Origin: Sophora flavescens
Lineage: Eukaryota; Streptophyta; Magnoliopsida; Fabales; Fabaceae
DNA length: 64,000 bases
Reading direction: 5' to 3'
Assembly (NCBI GenBank): GCA_030762895.1
Contig: CM061062.1
Location: 135,205,104 to 135,269,103, forward strand
Each line of letters begins with the position of its first letter. Position 1 is the first letter of the stretch. The translations under genes and the position numbers were made by a program. The notes beneath the pieces are model-generated. The model made no database searches, had not been told where the DNA came from, and worked only from the letters and a program-made list of their open reading frames with translations. This document shows positions 35,778-47,704 of this stretch, piece by piece.

Positions 35778-36572
35778 GTAAAATCAAGAGTTCTCGCAAG
35801 ATCACTTCCACCTTAACGGGAATGGGGGTGGAACACCTTAACGGGAATGGAGGTGTGCACTAGGTGGAACATCCTAATGGGAATGAGGGTGTGCCCTGAT
35901 GCAAATGAGGGATGGTGACAGGAGTGGTAGTGGTCACGATAACGTAAAGACATGGTGACAGGATTAGAGAGGTTACGTTTAAATAACGTGTTAGATTACC
36001 TGAGAGTAAGGGTAGAGGATGATATATATTAACCCGAGGATGATTTGTTAGTTATGTGTGTTGATGTGACAATTACTGTATAATTTTACTATGACTCTTT
36101 TCCACTTTTTGATGATAGAACTGTTTCTTATCCCCTGTATATTTCTGTATGTTGTATTTTATCTCCTTGTGGAATTGTATGAGAAGACCCTGTTGATGAG
36201 CGTAACCAGGAGGCGTTGGATGGAACTCCCTACAAACCGGAGGCTGGAGGACGAGCTGTGACCCATGGTGATTAGGGTCTAGTTAGTTATGGCCAGTGCG
36301 TCTCATGAGGCATATTTTTATTATGTTTTCCGTTGTTTAACTTTTTGTCTAAGTATATGCCTGTAAGGGATCCTACTGATTTGATATCCTCAACAGTGTT
36401 TTGTAATATGCATAATATACTTATATTGTGATATGCCATTCTATATGAAGTTGTATACTTTATAAGTTAATTTTTAATTTTTACGTATTTTCACGTTAAG
36501 CGTGCGATTAAGTAATTAAATAATGAGGTTTTAATCTAATGACACAAAGAGGCACAGTGGGGTGTCTCATTT

Positions 36573-36584
36573 TGGTATCAGAGC
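36573..36584 (+). promoter_or_regulatory. Primer-binding site (initiator tRNA-Met)
   Basis: A perfect TGGTATCAGAGC lies three bases after the 5' LTR end, which fixes both the LTR boundary and the plus orientation. Confidence 0.92.
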
Positions 36585-37506
36585 AGTTTGGTTCTAAAAC
36601 GGACTGTGGGTTATGTCCGATTAGAATCAAGGACTACGAGGTTTAGGATGTTGTTACTGGCCTTATCTAGTTGAATCCACATCGAATATTGACTATGCTT
36701 AGAAGTTGGGTAGTGAGTCCGAACACGATAACTAACATTGGTATGCAGCAGTCGGTAGCTGATGATAGAGGAGCCAGTGTTTAGAGAGGAGGAGCTGGAA
36801 AAAGGAGTTCCAGCCGCAGGACTGCAGATGGCCAGACCCCAGGTCACTGGGAGAGTGTTTACTGTGAGGGGATCTGAATCCTCCCAATCCGGGGATCTTA
36901 TACGAGGTATGTATTTGATATCTGGTAGACTTTGTTTGTTTGTCTAAGTAGCATGATAGACAAGAAAGTGATGAGATTTTGTTGAGGTATAGTTGTGACT
37001 GGTAGGATGTGAACCCTTAAGATCAATATCAGTGAGTGAGACAATTACTATACGTCAAATGTTGATCGAGGCATAATATTACTAAGAGAATCTAAGGTAA
37101 TGATCAAACACTCGTGGTTAGTATGGATGGTATGAATTTGGAAGATTAAAGGAAAAGTACCTATAGTAGTTTTACCTAATATGAATATGAGCATGAAAGA
37201 TAACTTCTTTTGGTTTTAATTGCATTAAGAGGTGCAATAATGTTCTTTTGAGGATTAAGATGTGTGATTTTGATATAATCTGGAATAGTGGAATACGCTA
37301 CAAGGATCTAAGACTGTGAATGGATACATTAAGTAGGAAGTTAGGGTAGTATTGATTGCGGTGTTAATTGTAGAAGTTAGATGTTGAAATGGATTGTGGT
37401 GTTAATTGCGGGAGTTAGATGTTGAAATAAGGTCCTCTAGTGGATCAGTAGTAAGAAGAAGGAAATGATTAAGTTTTAATTATGTCCTTCAAAGATAATA
37501 GATAGT
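36585..37506 (+). pseudogene. Internal remnant with gag/protease boundary only
   Basis: At about 36845-36930 the reading GRVFTVRGSESSQSGDLIRG followed by MYLISG matches the gag-protease linker of the chromovirus at 6308-6375 (GRVFTLNGAEASESDDLIQG). Everything after the linker that should be protease and pol is missing. The rest, 36950-37506, is AT-rich with no recognisable domain and contains a short repeat (GATTGYGGTGTTAATTG, about 37355 and 37393). Confidence 0.7.
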
Positions 37507-39998
37507 GTGCAGAAAACCTAATTTTGACCCGTGAACGAGATAGTTAGTGTTTTTATTATGTTTCCTTCAACTTTGGCTATTTTTAAAATTTTCGTTCAAA
37601 AATAAAATATAATATTTTATTCGGGCGAAAACGTTGGAAGAATTACGATCGGAAATGCAACCGGGTACGAAATGGAGCAGAATAGGAGACATAAAAGGCT
37701 TGAGGTGACATGAGGGAGTGAGGTGACTCACTAGAAGTATGGCCCAAGCTACCTCCTAAAAAGTGGTCATGATGGACTTTTTGAAATATATCATATTATA
37801 TTCTAAAAACCTATTTTTCTCTTTCCTCTTCAACCAAACAAGGCACAAGGTCAAAACTTGCTCTCCAAGCTCATTCTCTCTCCAAAATTTCGTGCTCCCC
37901 TCTCCCTCCTCTATATAATCATCACTCATCTTCATTCTCTCATTTTCTTCCTCCATCTTCATACTTCTTCAACTTCTTCCATTTCTTCTTTCTTCAAATA
38001 CTTAAAGCTTCCATTTTTATTAGTCTTTTCCACTTGAGTTCTTCATTAAAGTTCTTCCTTATACTAAGGGTAATGCTCTCATATGAATCTTTTTGCAAGT
38101 TTCATCTTTTATTTCTTGGTTTGCTTTATGTGTTCTTTATATGCTTTAAACTTCTAAAATCTCTCTAAAATGGTAGAAAACTCCTTTTGAGTTGAAACCA
38201 CTTTCTATAGTCTTGTATTAACTTATATTTTCACATACTAAGAGGTTGTGTAAAACAAAATTCTCTACCTATCTCTTCCAATGAAGGCAGAATGCTTGCA
38301 TTTGTGACCTAGGAAGTTTTTGTTTCAACTTTTGGAATATGATCATGTGTTTGAGTTTCTAACTATCCATTGATCTTAAATCTATAAATCTTGGAAGTTT
38401 TGATAGCTTGTTCTTATGATGGCTGAAAATATGAATAAGTAAGCCTAGGATACTATGTTTCAACTTTCCAAGTATGATCATGGATTTAGAACTCTTAATA
38501 CATTGTGATTCGAAACCTAAGAGTTATTGTTAAACAAAGAATATTTTCCTCATCATCCTATGATAGCCGAAACTTAGTGTTTAGGTGCTAGGATGTGTGA
38601 GTTTTTATTTTTCCAAAATGATCACGGACTTAAGCTCCATAAGATATTTGGATGCTAAGTCTAAGAGATTGGAAAGTTTAAGGATTTCTAACTTGTTTAT
38701 TCTATGTTATTAAAGATAGGATGTATTACTTTCATTTTTCCAAGATGATCATGGACTTGAGCTCCATAAGATATTTGAATGCCAAGTCTAAGATATTGGA
38801 ATGTTTAAGTTTCCATTGTTTTCCAAGATGATCATGAATTTGAGCTCCATAAGATATTTGGATGCCAAGTCTAAGAGATTGGAATGTTTAAGTTTCCATT
38901 GTTTTCCAAGATGATCATGGATTTTAGCTCCATAATATATTTGGATGCTAACTATAAGAGATTGGAATGTTTAAGTTTCCATTGTTTTCCAAAATGATCA
39001 TGGACTTAAGCTCCATAAGATATTTGGATGCTAAGTCTAAGAGATTGGAAAGTTTAAGGATTTCTAACTTGTTTATTCTATGTTATTAAAGCTAGGATGT
39101 ATTACTTTCATTTTTCCAAGATGATCATGGACTTGAGTTACATAAGATGTTTGGAAGCTAAGTCTAAGAGATTGGAATGTTTAAGTTTCCATTGTTTTAA
39201 AAAATGATCATGGACTTGTGCTCCATAAGATATTTGGATGCTAAGTCTAAGATATTGGAAAGTTTAAAGATTTCTAACCTATAAATCCTATGAAGGCCGA
39301 ACCTAGAAGGTTATGTGCCCTGATGCAAATGAGGGATGGTGACAGGAGTGGTAGTGGCCACGATAACGTAAAGACATGGTGACAGGATTAGAGAGGGTAC
39401 GTTTAAATAACGTGTTAGATTGCCTGAGAGTAAGGGTAGAGGATGATATATATTAACCTGAGGATGATTCGTTAGTTATGTGTGTTGATTGTTTGAGACA
39501 ATTACTGTATAATTTTACTATGACTCTTTTCCACTTTTTGATGATAGAATTGTTTCTTATCCCCTGTATATTTTTGTATGTTATATTTTATCTTCTTGTG
39601 GAATTGTACGAGAAGACCCCGTTGATGAGCGTAACCAGGAGGCGTTGGATGGAACTCCCTACAAACCGGAGGCTGGAGAACGAGCTGTGGCCCATGGTGA
39701 TTAGGGTCTAGTTAGTTATGGCCAGTGCATCTCGTGAGGCGTATTTTTATTATGTTTTCCGCTGTTTAACTTTTTGTCTACGTATATGCCTGTGAGGGAT
39801 CCTACTGATGGGATATCCCCAACAGTGTTTTGTAATATGCATAATATACTTATATTGTGATATGCCATTCTATATGAAGTTGTATACTTTATAAGTTAAT
39901 TTTTAATTTTTACGTATTTTCACGTTAAGCGTGCGATTAAGTAATTAAATAATAAGGTTTTAATCTAATGACACAAAGAGGCACAGTGGGGTTTCTCA
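37507..39998 (+). repeat. 3' LTR of the non-autonomous Gypsy element, doubly deleted
   Basis: It matches the 5' LTR from 32686 onwards, so the first ~205 bp and the polypurine tract are lost. At about 39316 it jumps from the equivalent of 34484 to that of 35889 (GAAGGTTATG joined to TGCCCTGATG). This removes about 1.4 kb, including the hairpin array. The right end is intact. Confidence 0.9.
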
Positions 39999-40003
39999 GG
40001 GGC

Positions 40004-40119
40004 TCCCAGGTTAATCCCTACATCATCTGGTTGATTGAACCAGGGATCATCTGCAGGTATTACGGGTTGAAAGTGTGGTCTATTTGGTGAGTTTTTTATA
40101 GGTGAGTTTGCAGGTGAGG
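40004..40119 (-). pseudogene. Env-position ORF of the SIRE-type element, upstream piece
   Basis: On the minus strand this short piece reads openly as SPNRPHFQPVIPADDPWFNQ and further. It continues across the removed insertion into the Pro-rich segment at 32480. It is flanked on the right by the TSD TGAGG (40115-40119) of the next insertion. It continues for only ten more bases at 51710-51719 before the second CACTA end. Confidence 0.6.
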
Positions 40120-41249
40120 TGATAGTGTGATTTTACATGATGTTTCATATACACTTTTGCATGCATTTTTCATATAGATTAGGCATTCTTTATTTGATTT
40201 TAGTTAGTTTTTCCTTTGGAACGGGTGAAGCGGTTTCTTGGTGTTATTTTGCAGGAACTTAAGGAAAACTGTGCAGATTTGGCCATAATGAAGCTTGGAT
40301 GATTTTAGAGCTTGAAAAGAGAAGAAATTGAGCCAAGCAGAATTCTGAAGTTTCGCCCCGCGAATCACAATTCGCCTCGCGACCCTGAAAGCTGACTGTG
40401 CCAGGAAAATGCAACTTTTTCGGTCTCGCGTCGCGAAGCCACTCCCGCCTCGCGAGAGCTCCATTTCTGAAACAGCAGATTTTTAACATTCGCCTCGCGA
40501 GTGGACATTCGCCCCGCGATCGAGCGCAGAACAGATTGGTATAAGTTGCTGTTTTAGGGCAGAATGTGGGGAGTCTTAGAGTTTTTGGGAGTTTTTTAGT
40601 TTTAGTTTGAGGAAGCACTTGGAGGCTGCGGCTGGAAGAGGGTTCCAACCCTGAAGGGGGATGTTTTCCTTGCTCTGGGACTGAAAGAAGATTGGAGGAT
40701 CCTTCTATGGAGTTTGCTTCATCCCTTCTCTCTTTCTCTTTTGTATTCTCTTTTTATGAGTAGTTAAATCCCTGTTTGTTGGGATTAGATGTAATCAAAC
40801 TTCTTATTATGTATTTATCTTGACTGATTATTCTGTGTTCATGCCTTCATATTAGTGATTAATTTTCTGTGCTTAATGCTTGTTATGGCTAGCACCCCCA
40901 TGACTCGATTTGTGTTTTAGTATGCAATTGGGAAATTCGTATTAGAACCGGAATTGAATTTAATCACCTAGTAACCCTTTCATCTAGGAATGGAGTTAGG
41001 TTTACTAGTAATCGCGTGATCCCTAATCTTAATGCAAATTCATTAATCTAGGCCACCTAAGGAATTAGGGTCTATTAGTGGATTTAGGCTCTTGCCATCC
41101 GAGGAATCGGGGTTTGAGTAATTTAGTGGATTGATTTTAATATCTGAAGCATGAATGGAAGGTATCTAGTCCTGATAGTACATGAGACAGATGTTTGGTG
41201 AAGTCTAGTCCCAACATATCTTCCTGCACTCCAAGTGTTTGTCAAAAGT
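40120..41249 (+). repeat. 5' LTR of the Athila-like element, part 1
   Basis: It matches 50387-51515 with few differences and is interrupted by the CACTA element. GC-rich inverted motifs (TTCGCCCCGCGAA, TTCGCCTCGCGAC, TCGCGTCGCGA, CGCCTCGCGAGAG) lie at about 40355-40530. A minus-strand ORF here and its twin at 50526-50915 exist only because these LTR copies are alike. Confidence 0.92.
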
Positions 41250-41798
41250 CACTAGTGGAAAATATACATTAGACGGTAAAGGTTTACGTCAGTTAACCAA
41301 AAACTAGATGTTAAAAAGGGGGCGGTGGCAGTTTTGTAAATATCAGACTTCATTAATTCACTGTTAACGTCAGTTGTTTTAAGGACTGACGTTAAAAGTG
41401 AGGCGGTGGCAGTTTTGTAAATATGAAATCACTATTTGGCGTCGATTGTTTAATGAACTGGACGTTAAAAGTGTTTTGCAAGAAATTATTAACACTTTTA
41501 ACGCCGCTTGTTTATAAAATCGACGTTAGAAGTGTGATTTTTACTTGATTAAATAAATAACCGACGTAAATAATCAACTCATTCCTATCTTTCTTTCGTT
41601 GTCATCTCCCCGTTGTCACTCTTAACGCAGATCATCACTCCATATAGTGCGGTTTATTTCTAATCTTTTTTTTTAAAAAAGTTTATTTTTAATCTTAATT
41701 AATTAGCTTGAATTAGTAAATTAACAAATTCTTGTGCAAATTAAAATAAATAAACACTTAACATAAAACAAGTTATATATGTAGAATCAAATCATATC

Positions 41799-42155
41799 TC
41801 ATTGAAGCGATTCATAAGTTACAATTACATGTTTAAAAGATAAAAAATTTCCAGAAGATAGCACTAAAATATAAAAAAGTTTCCGCTTCAACATCATTTT
41901 CTTCTCAGTCCTGTCCTCATAAACTCCAACATTGAATGCATCCCCTCCCTCATTTGAAGTCCTTGATGCTCCATCTAAATCCACAGTCACTTTGGAGTCG
42001 TGGCAGAGTGAAGGGTGCACTCGATCTGTTTCAGCAATATTCTTGGAACAGTCACTTGGTTCCAAAGTCGAGGTTTTGGAACTGTAGTCCGCCGATTCTC
42101 CGAGAGGATGATGGTGTGTGCAATTCACATAATGCGATTTACACACCCTTATCAC
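41799..42155 (-). other. Unidentified minus-strand ORF in the CACTA 5' region
   Basis: A 118-codon open frame (opening MIRVCKSHYVNCTHHHPLGE) runs opposite to the transposase. I do not recognise a family. It has no leader or membrane segment. It could be a captured host-gene fragment, a remnant of a second transposon protein, or chance. The repeat CATGTAATGCGATTTACACA near 42140 is mostly duplicated at its upstream edge. Confidence 0.3.
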
Positions 42156-43969
42156 CCATGTAATGCGATTTACACAACCTCAGAAGTTGTTTGACCATTA
42201 AGACAGAGACCATTAAGTCTAGGTATAGGAAGAAAGAGTGATGAAGTTAATCTCCATGGCAGAGCCATATTGTGAAGCAGAAAAATTAAAGGAAGGAAGG
42301 AAGCTATTTATAGGAGTAGGGGATGAAGTTACTAGGCGTCGTAAGTTGCTAAAAAATTAAATTGATCATTAAGAGCATTAGGTTCCAAGGCGCATTGGGA
42401 GTTGGCAATCATATATTATAAACGTGCGTAAAAGAAAACGCCCAAGGATTAGGAAGAAATAGACCTTTAAGTCTAGGTATAAACTTAGTGCTCATAAAGA
42501 GGATTATAGGTTACAATGTGCATCGGTAAGTAGCACAAAGAAGAATGGGTAATTTAGTAGCGAGTAGTCAAAGGAATGAATGCTAGCTTTTGCAGAAACT
42601 TATACACTTTTAACGTCGGTTGTTGAATAAAATCGGCGTTAAAAGTGTTTTTAAAATAAAAATATTTATTTTTAACGTCGCTTGTTTATACAATCGACGT
42701 TAAAAGTGTGATTTTTACTTGATTAAATAAACAACTGACGTAAATAATCCTATATCCCTATCTGAAATGCCCTGTTGTCACTCTTAACACAGTGCATTAA
42801 CGCCGATTGTTGAATAAAACTGAAGTTAAAAGTGTTTTTAAAATAAAAAATATTTATTTTTAACGCCTGTTGCTTATACAATTGACGTTAAAAGTGTGAT
42901 TTTTACTTGATTAAATAAATAGCTGACATAAATAATCCTATATCCCTAGCTATCCGAAATGCCCTGTTGTCATTCAATTAACACAGGTCTCAGGAGCCAT
43001 TTTGTGAAGGAATAGAAATATAGAGGAAAAGAAGAGGCGTGATACAGAGATCGATGAGAAGAATGTTACTTTATACGAGAGACACAACACTTTTAACGCC
43101 AGTTGTATTCAACAACGGACGTTAAAAGTGTTTTTTTTAAATATTAATATTTAACGCCGCTTTGTTAATAAAACTGACGTTAAAAAATTAATTGTAATGT
43201 CAGTTGTTTAATACAACTGACGTTAAATGTTGTTTTATATAACGTTTACACCCGCGCGCCTTCTGCACTTCGCTCTGTACGTACGTCTCTTTTCTATTTT
43301 CATCACGTTCAACCCTAAATCACTCTCAACCCTCACTGTCACTCTCACCCAACACAGAACCCTAATCGCGAGCTCATCTCCACCGCAACCACCGCGAGGG
43401 CTTCTTCGCCACCACCGTGAGGTACACTATTAACCCTAACTCTGTCTTTCCATTCATTCTTTGCAATAACTTGATGTACATCTCTCTTTCCCCTTCCCGC
43501 GCACTAACTCTCCTTGTCCCTCTGCTCTCAGTAACCACATCGAACGTTGGCCACCACTCGAGCTCCCCTCCCCACCACCACGCGAGCACCTATTTCTGGT
43601 GAGTATTTAGGGCACATTTTTGTATTTTTGGTTTTGAGTGTATGTTGAAACTGTAGTCTCATTAGTTGAAACTTGAAACCGTGAGTTTGAGTTGTTTGGA
43701 ATGTACGTCTCTGTTTTTGGTTTTGAGTGCATGTTGCTCTGCCGGTTGATCTGTCACGACCGTGATGCTAATCACGGCTAGGCCGTGATCAGTTCTGCCT
43801 GTGATGGTATGGTCTGTTCAGTTGGCACGTTACGGCTGTGATGGACATCACTGCCAGGCCGTGACCAGTGCTTGGCAATTAATCTTTAAAAACTATAGTT
43901 TTCAATCTCCCGTATTGTCCTTATATTGGATATATATATGTTTTGTATATCTACAAGACCTATCTAGTT

Positions 43970-46900
43970 ATGGATCGTAGTTGGATGGTTTGTAAGCGTA
44001 CTAGTGCTGAGTATTTGAAGGGGGTGGGAGAATTTATAGAATTTGCTCAAAGGAATGTTCCTAATAGTAATGGAATGTTCTGTTGTCCTTGTGTCAAGTG
44101 TTTGAATACGAGGAAATGTACGATGAAGGATATACGTACTCATTTGATTTGTGAAGGGATTTGCTTGAGTTATACAAGATGGATATGGTATGGTGATATG
44201 TTGTTGAGTAGTAATACGGCGAGTGTCTCCCAAAGTGAGGACGTTGACGTAGATATGGAGGATGATCGAGTAGAGGACATGATTCGTGATATTGGACAAG
44301 AATCTTTTCATCGAGCGCATGTGTATGATAGGTTGTGCGGTGATGCGGATAAGCCTTTATATCCAGGGTGTACTACTCATACACGGTTGTCGGCGGTGCT
44401 AAAATTGGTTTGTGTGAAAGCGAGAAATGGTTGGAGCGATAAAAGCTTCACGGAATTGCTTGAAGTGTTGAAAGACTTGCTTCCGGAGGACAACACATTA
44501 CCTGACCGTAACTATGATGCCAAGAAGGTATTGTGTCCTATGGGTATGGAGTATAAGAAGATACACGCATGCCCCAATGATTGCATATTGTACACCGGTG
44601 TTCATGAAGACAAACACGATTGCCCCAAATGTGGGTTATCACGATACAAAGTGAAGGGTGGTGATGATGATGATGATGTGAGAAAAAAGGGTCCTCCTGC
44701 GAAGGTGTTGTGGTATCTTCCAATAATTCCAAGGTTCAAGCGATTGTTTGCCAATGCGAAAGATGCGAAGAATCTTAGATGGCATAATGATGAGAGGAAA
44801 CGTGATGGAAAGGTTCGTCATCCTGCTGATTCTATTCAATGGAAGAATATCGATACTATGTTTCCGGATTTCGCCGATGAGCCAAGAAACCTAAGGCTTG
44901 GACTTGCTACGGATGGAATGAATCCTTATGGTAACATGAGTAGTATTCATAGTTCATGGCCTGTTCTTTGGTGATTTACAACATGCCCCCTTGGTTGTGC
45001 ATGAAGCGCAAATACATGATGTTGTCTATGATGATTTCGGGCCCAAAGCAACCGGGAAATGACTTAGATGTTTATCTAGGTCCCTTGATTGAAGACTTGA
45101 AAACGTTGTGGGTGGAAGGTGTTGATGTAGTTGATGGGTATTCTCATGAGACTTTCAAGCTTCGTGCCATGTTATTTTGCACCATCAACGACTTTCCAAA
45201 GATACGGTAACTTGTCCAGATGCAGTGTCAAGGGGCATAAAGCATGCCCTATATGTGAAGAAGGCACATGCTACACTCGATTGCATCATGGAAAGAAGAC
45301 GGTTTACCTTGGGCATCGAGAGATTTCTTAGACGTGATCACCCATATCGTAAGATGAAAAAAGCTTTTAATGGATGCCAAGAGACAGAAGAAGCGCCGGT
45401 GGCCTTAATTGGAGAGCAGGTTTATCAGAGGGTAAAGGACATCGATGTTATATTCGGCAAGTCCAAAAAGAAAGGTAAAGCTGTTGAGAAAAACATATGG
45501 AAGAAGAGGTCGATATTCTTTGATCTTCCCATCTCGGCGCAAGCTTGATGTCAGACACTGCATTGATGTGATGCATGTGGAGAAAAATGTGTGTGATAGT
45601 GTGATCGGGACGCTTCTCAACATTCAGGGCAAGACAAAGGATGGTGTGAATGCTCGTCTCGACCTCGTTGCTATGGGTATACGAGAGCAGTTAGCTCCAG
45701 TTGTTGAGGATGGTAAGCGGACTTATTTGCCGCCAAAGATGTCATACTTTGTCAAAAAAAAGAGAGACAAAGTTTCATGGGTGTCTTCAGTGGCATCAAA
45801 GTTCCACATGGTTACTCTTCAAATATGAAGAGGCTTGTCTCTAGTGATCTTAAATTGGTTGGCTTGAAGTCTCATGATTGTCACATCTTGATGCAACAAC
45901 TTCTCTGCCTTGCTATTATTCGTGTTATTGCTACAATAAATGTGAGACATGCCATTACTCGGTTGTGCTCATTCTTCAATTCTATATGTAGCAAAGTCGT
46001 TGAACCCCGTATGTTGGATGACTTGGAAGTTGAGGCTGCTACAATCTTGTGCCAATTGGAGATGTATTTTCCTCATTCCTTTTTTGACATAATGGTTCAC
46101 TTAATTGTTCATTTGGTGAGGGAGATTAGATTATGTGGGCTGGTTTTTCTGAGATGGATGTACCCAGTTGAGCGCTACATGAAGATCTTGAAAGGGTACG
46201 TGAAGAATCCTCATTGTCCGGAAGCATCTATTGTTCAAAGGTATGTTGCAGAAGAAGCTATTGAGTTTTGTTCGGACTACCTTCATAACACGGATCCTAT
46301 AGGGGTTCCTAAGCCTCGGCATGATGAGATCAGATGTCAAGGTAAGGGTACACATGGCTTAAGAATTAATAGGAAGGATCGGGAGGAAGTGCTTCAAGCA
46401 CATTTGTATGTATTGAACAACATTGAATGTGTTCAGCCTTTCTTATTTGAACATAAAAGAAAAGTCAATCAAGAAAACCCTCGAATGAGCGAAAGGTGGT
46501 TGTTGAACAAGCATAACAAGACTTTCTTACCATGGTTCAAGGAAGAAATGCTTAAGGATGGTAGTACTGCTTCTGATGACGTAAAATGGCTAGCACGTGG
46601 GCCTAACTTCAACGTCATATGTTGGAGCGGATACGACATAAATAACTTTTCCTTTTATACAAAGGAACAAGATAACAAGAGTACCATGCAAAATAGTGGG
46701 GTTATGATCGTGGCCGAAGCAATGCACTTCTCTAGTGCAAATGACACAAAACCCGTTACAGCACCGAGACCTTACTTTGGATATATTGAAGATATTTGGG
46801 TGCTCGATTACACTAAGCTTACGGTGCCGGTATTTAAATGTAAGTGGGTTGATAGTAATGGTGGTGTACAAACCGACGAATTGGGGTTCACATTGGTAGA

Positions 46901-47186
46901 CCTCAACAAGTTAGGTCATATAAATGAGCCTTTCATAATGGCTTCCCAAGCAAAACAAGTGTTCTACATCACTGATCCTCCTAACAAAAGGTTGTCCGTG
47001 GTTCTCCAAGGAAAAAGCATGTATAATGGTAGTGATGAAAATGAAGATTCAAATCTTGATATTCTTGAGACTCCTTCTTTTTCAACAAACATGCCTACTA
47101 TAATCGAGGAGACACAGGTAGACGATGTACATGCCACTCGTGATGTAGGTAGTTTAAACTTAGTATACATTTATAACCTATGTTAA
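43970..47186 (+). pseudogene. CACTA TnpD-type transposase, frameshifted
   Basis: This enzyme would bind and cut the transposon ends. The ATG at 43970 starts an N-terminal transposase-associated domain (CCPCVKCLNTRKC ~44082; DIRTHLICEGICLSYTRWIW ~44128). The Transposase_21-type core follows (GLATDGMNPYG ~44902; WLCMKRKYMMLSMMISGPKQ ~44992; CSVKGHKACPICEEGTC ~45222; LDVRHCIDVMHVEKN ~45545). C-terminal regions resemble DUF4218 (FPHSFFDIMVHLIVHLVREI ~46069; WMYPVERYMKILKGYV ~46153) and DUF4216 (WVLDYTKLTVPVFKCKWVDS ~46796). Frame changes lie near 44965, 45205, 45320, 45530 and 45790, so no full protein is made unless some are introns; no convincing GT-AG pairs explain them. Confidence 0.88.
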
Positions 47187-47344
47187 TAAATATATATTGT
47201 TTTGAACAGGCATACATATGGATCATTGTTCCATTTTTCCTTTGCAATTCTGTAATGTGTGTGATATTCTGTGTTACTGGGATATTTACTGAATGCAGGG
47301 ATGGCTTAGGGGAGTGATATTTTAAAACTGAATTTTAAAAAAAA

Positions 47345-47704
47345 AATACTATTAACATCAGTTGTATCATACAACTGACGTTAAAAGTATTTTATAAAAA
47401 TATACAGTACACTATTAACGTCAGTTGTTTATTACAACTGACGTTAAAATTAAGACCTTTAACGTCAGTTCTTTATAACAATTGACGTTAGTTTTAACAA
47501 AATTAACGTCGGTTATGTTAAAGAACTGACGTTTATTTTGACAAAATTAACGTCAGTTGTGTTAAAGAACCGACGTTAATAGTGTTATATTTAACGTCAG
47601 TTCTCAACTGACGTTAAAAGTTTAACTTTTAACGTCAATTTGTATTTACGTCGATCGATATCGGCGTAAAAATCAATTTTAACTGACGTACAAAGCACTT
47701 ATTG
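47345..47704. repeat. CACTA 3' subterminal inverted repeats
   Basis: Repeated AACGTCAGTTGT and ACAACTGACGTTAA motifs in alternating orientation, at least nine in about 350 bp. In En/Spm such subterminal motifs are bound by the TnpA protein. Here adjacent opposite copies also form hairpins (for example around 47350-47385 and 47415-47450). Confidence 0.85.

Larger units (their letters stand above)
32481..36569 (+). repeat. 5' LTR (4.1 kb) of the non-autonomous Gypsy element
   Basis: It ends GGGGTGTCTCA, directly before the primer site. It contains ~82-bp related units around GATCATGG (about 33505-34700), the ten-copy hairpin array 35498-35777 and a short ACCTTAACGGGAATGG repeat (35813-35890). 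Only short ORFs are present, such as 34794-35015, with no recognisable domain. Confidence 0.87.
32481..39998 (+). mobile_element. Non-autonomous Gypsy element with very long LTR, TSD GGGGC
   Basis: The 5' LTR starts TGTAACAGCC (32481) and the 3' LTR ends TTTCTCA (39998). The same five bases GGGGC stand before (32476-32480) and after (39999-40003), and the env-position ORF of the host element can be followed on both sides. The internal region is only 937 bp and has no RT or integrase. The LTR is related in sequence to that of the minus-strand chromovirus at 55796-60205 (shared GACGAAARYCGGTCT, GAGATAGTTAGTGTTTTTAT and the ~82-bp repeats). It is therefore a deletion derivative of that family that would need enzymes from relatives. 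Confidence 0.88.
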
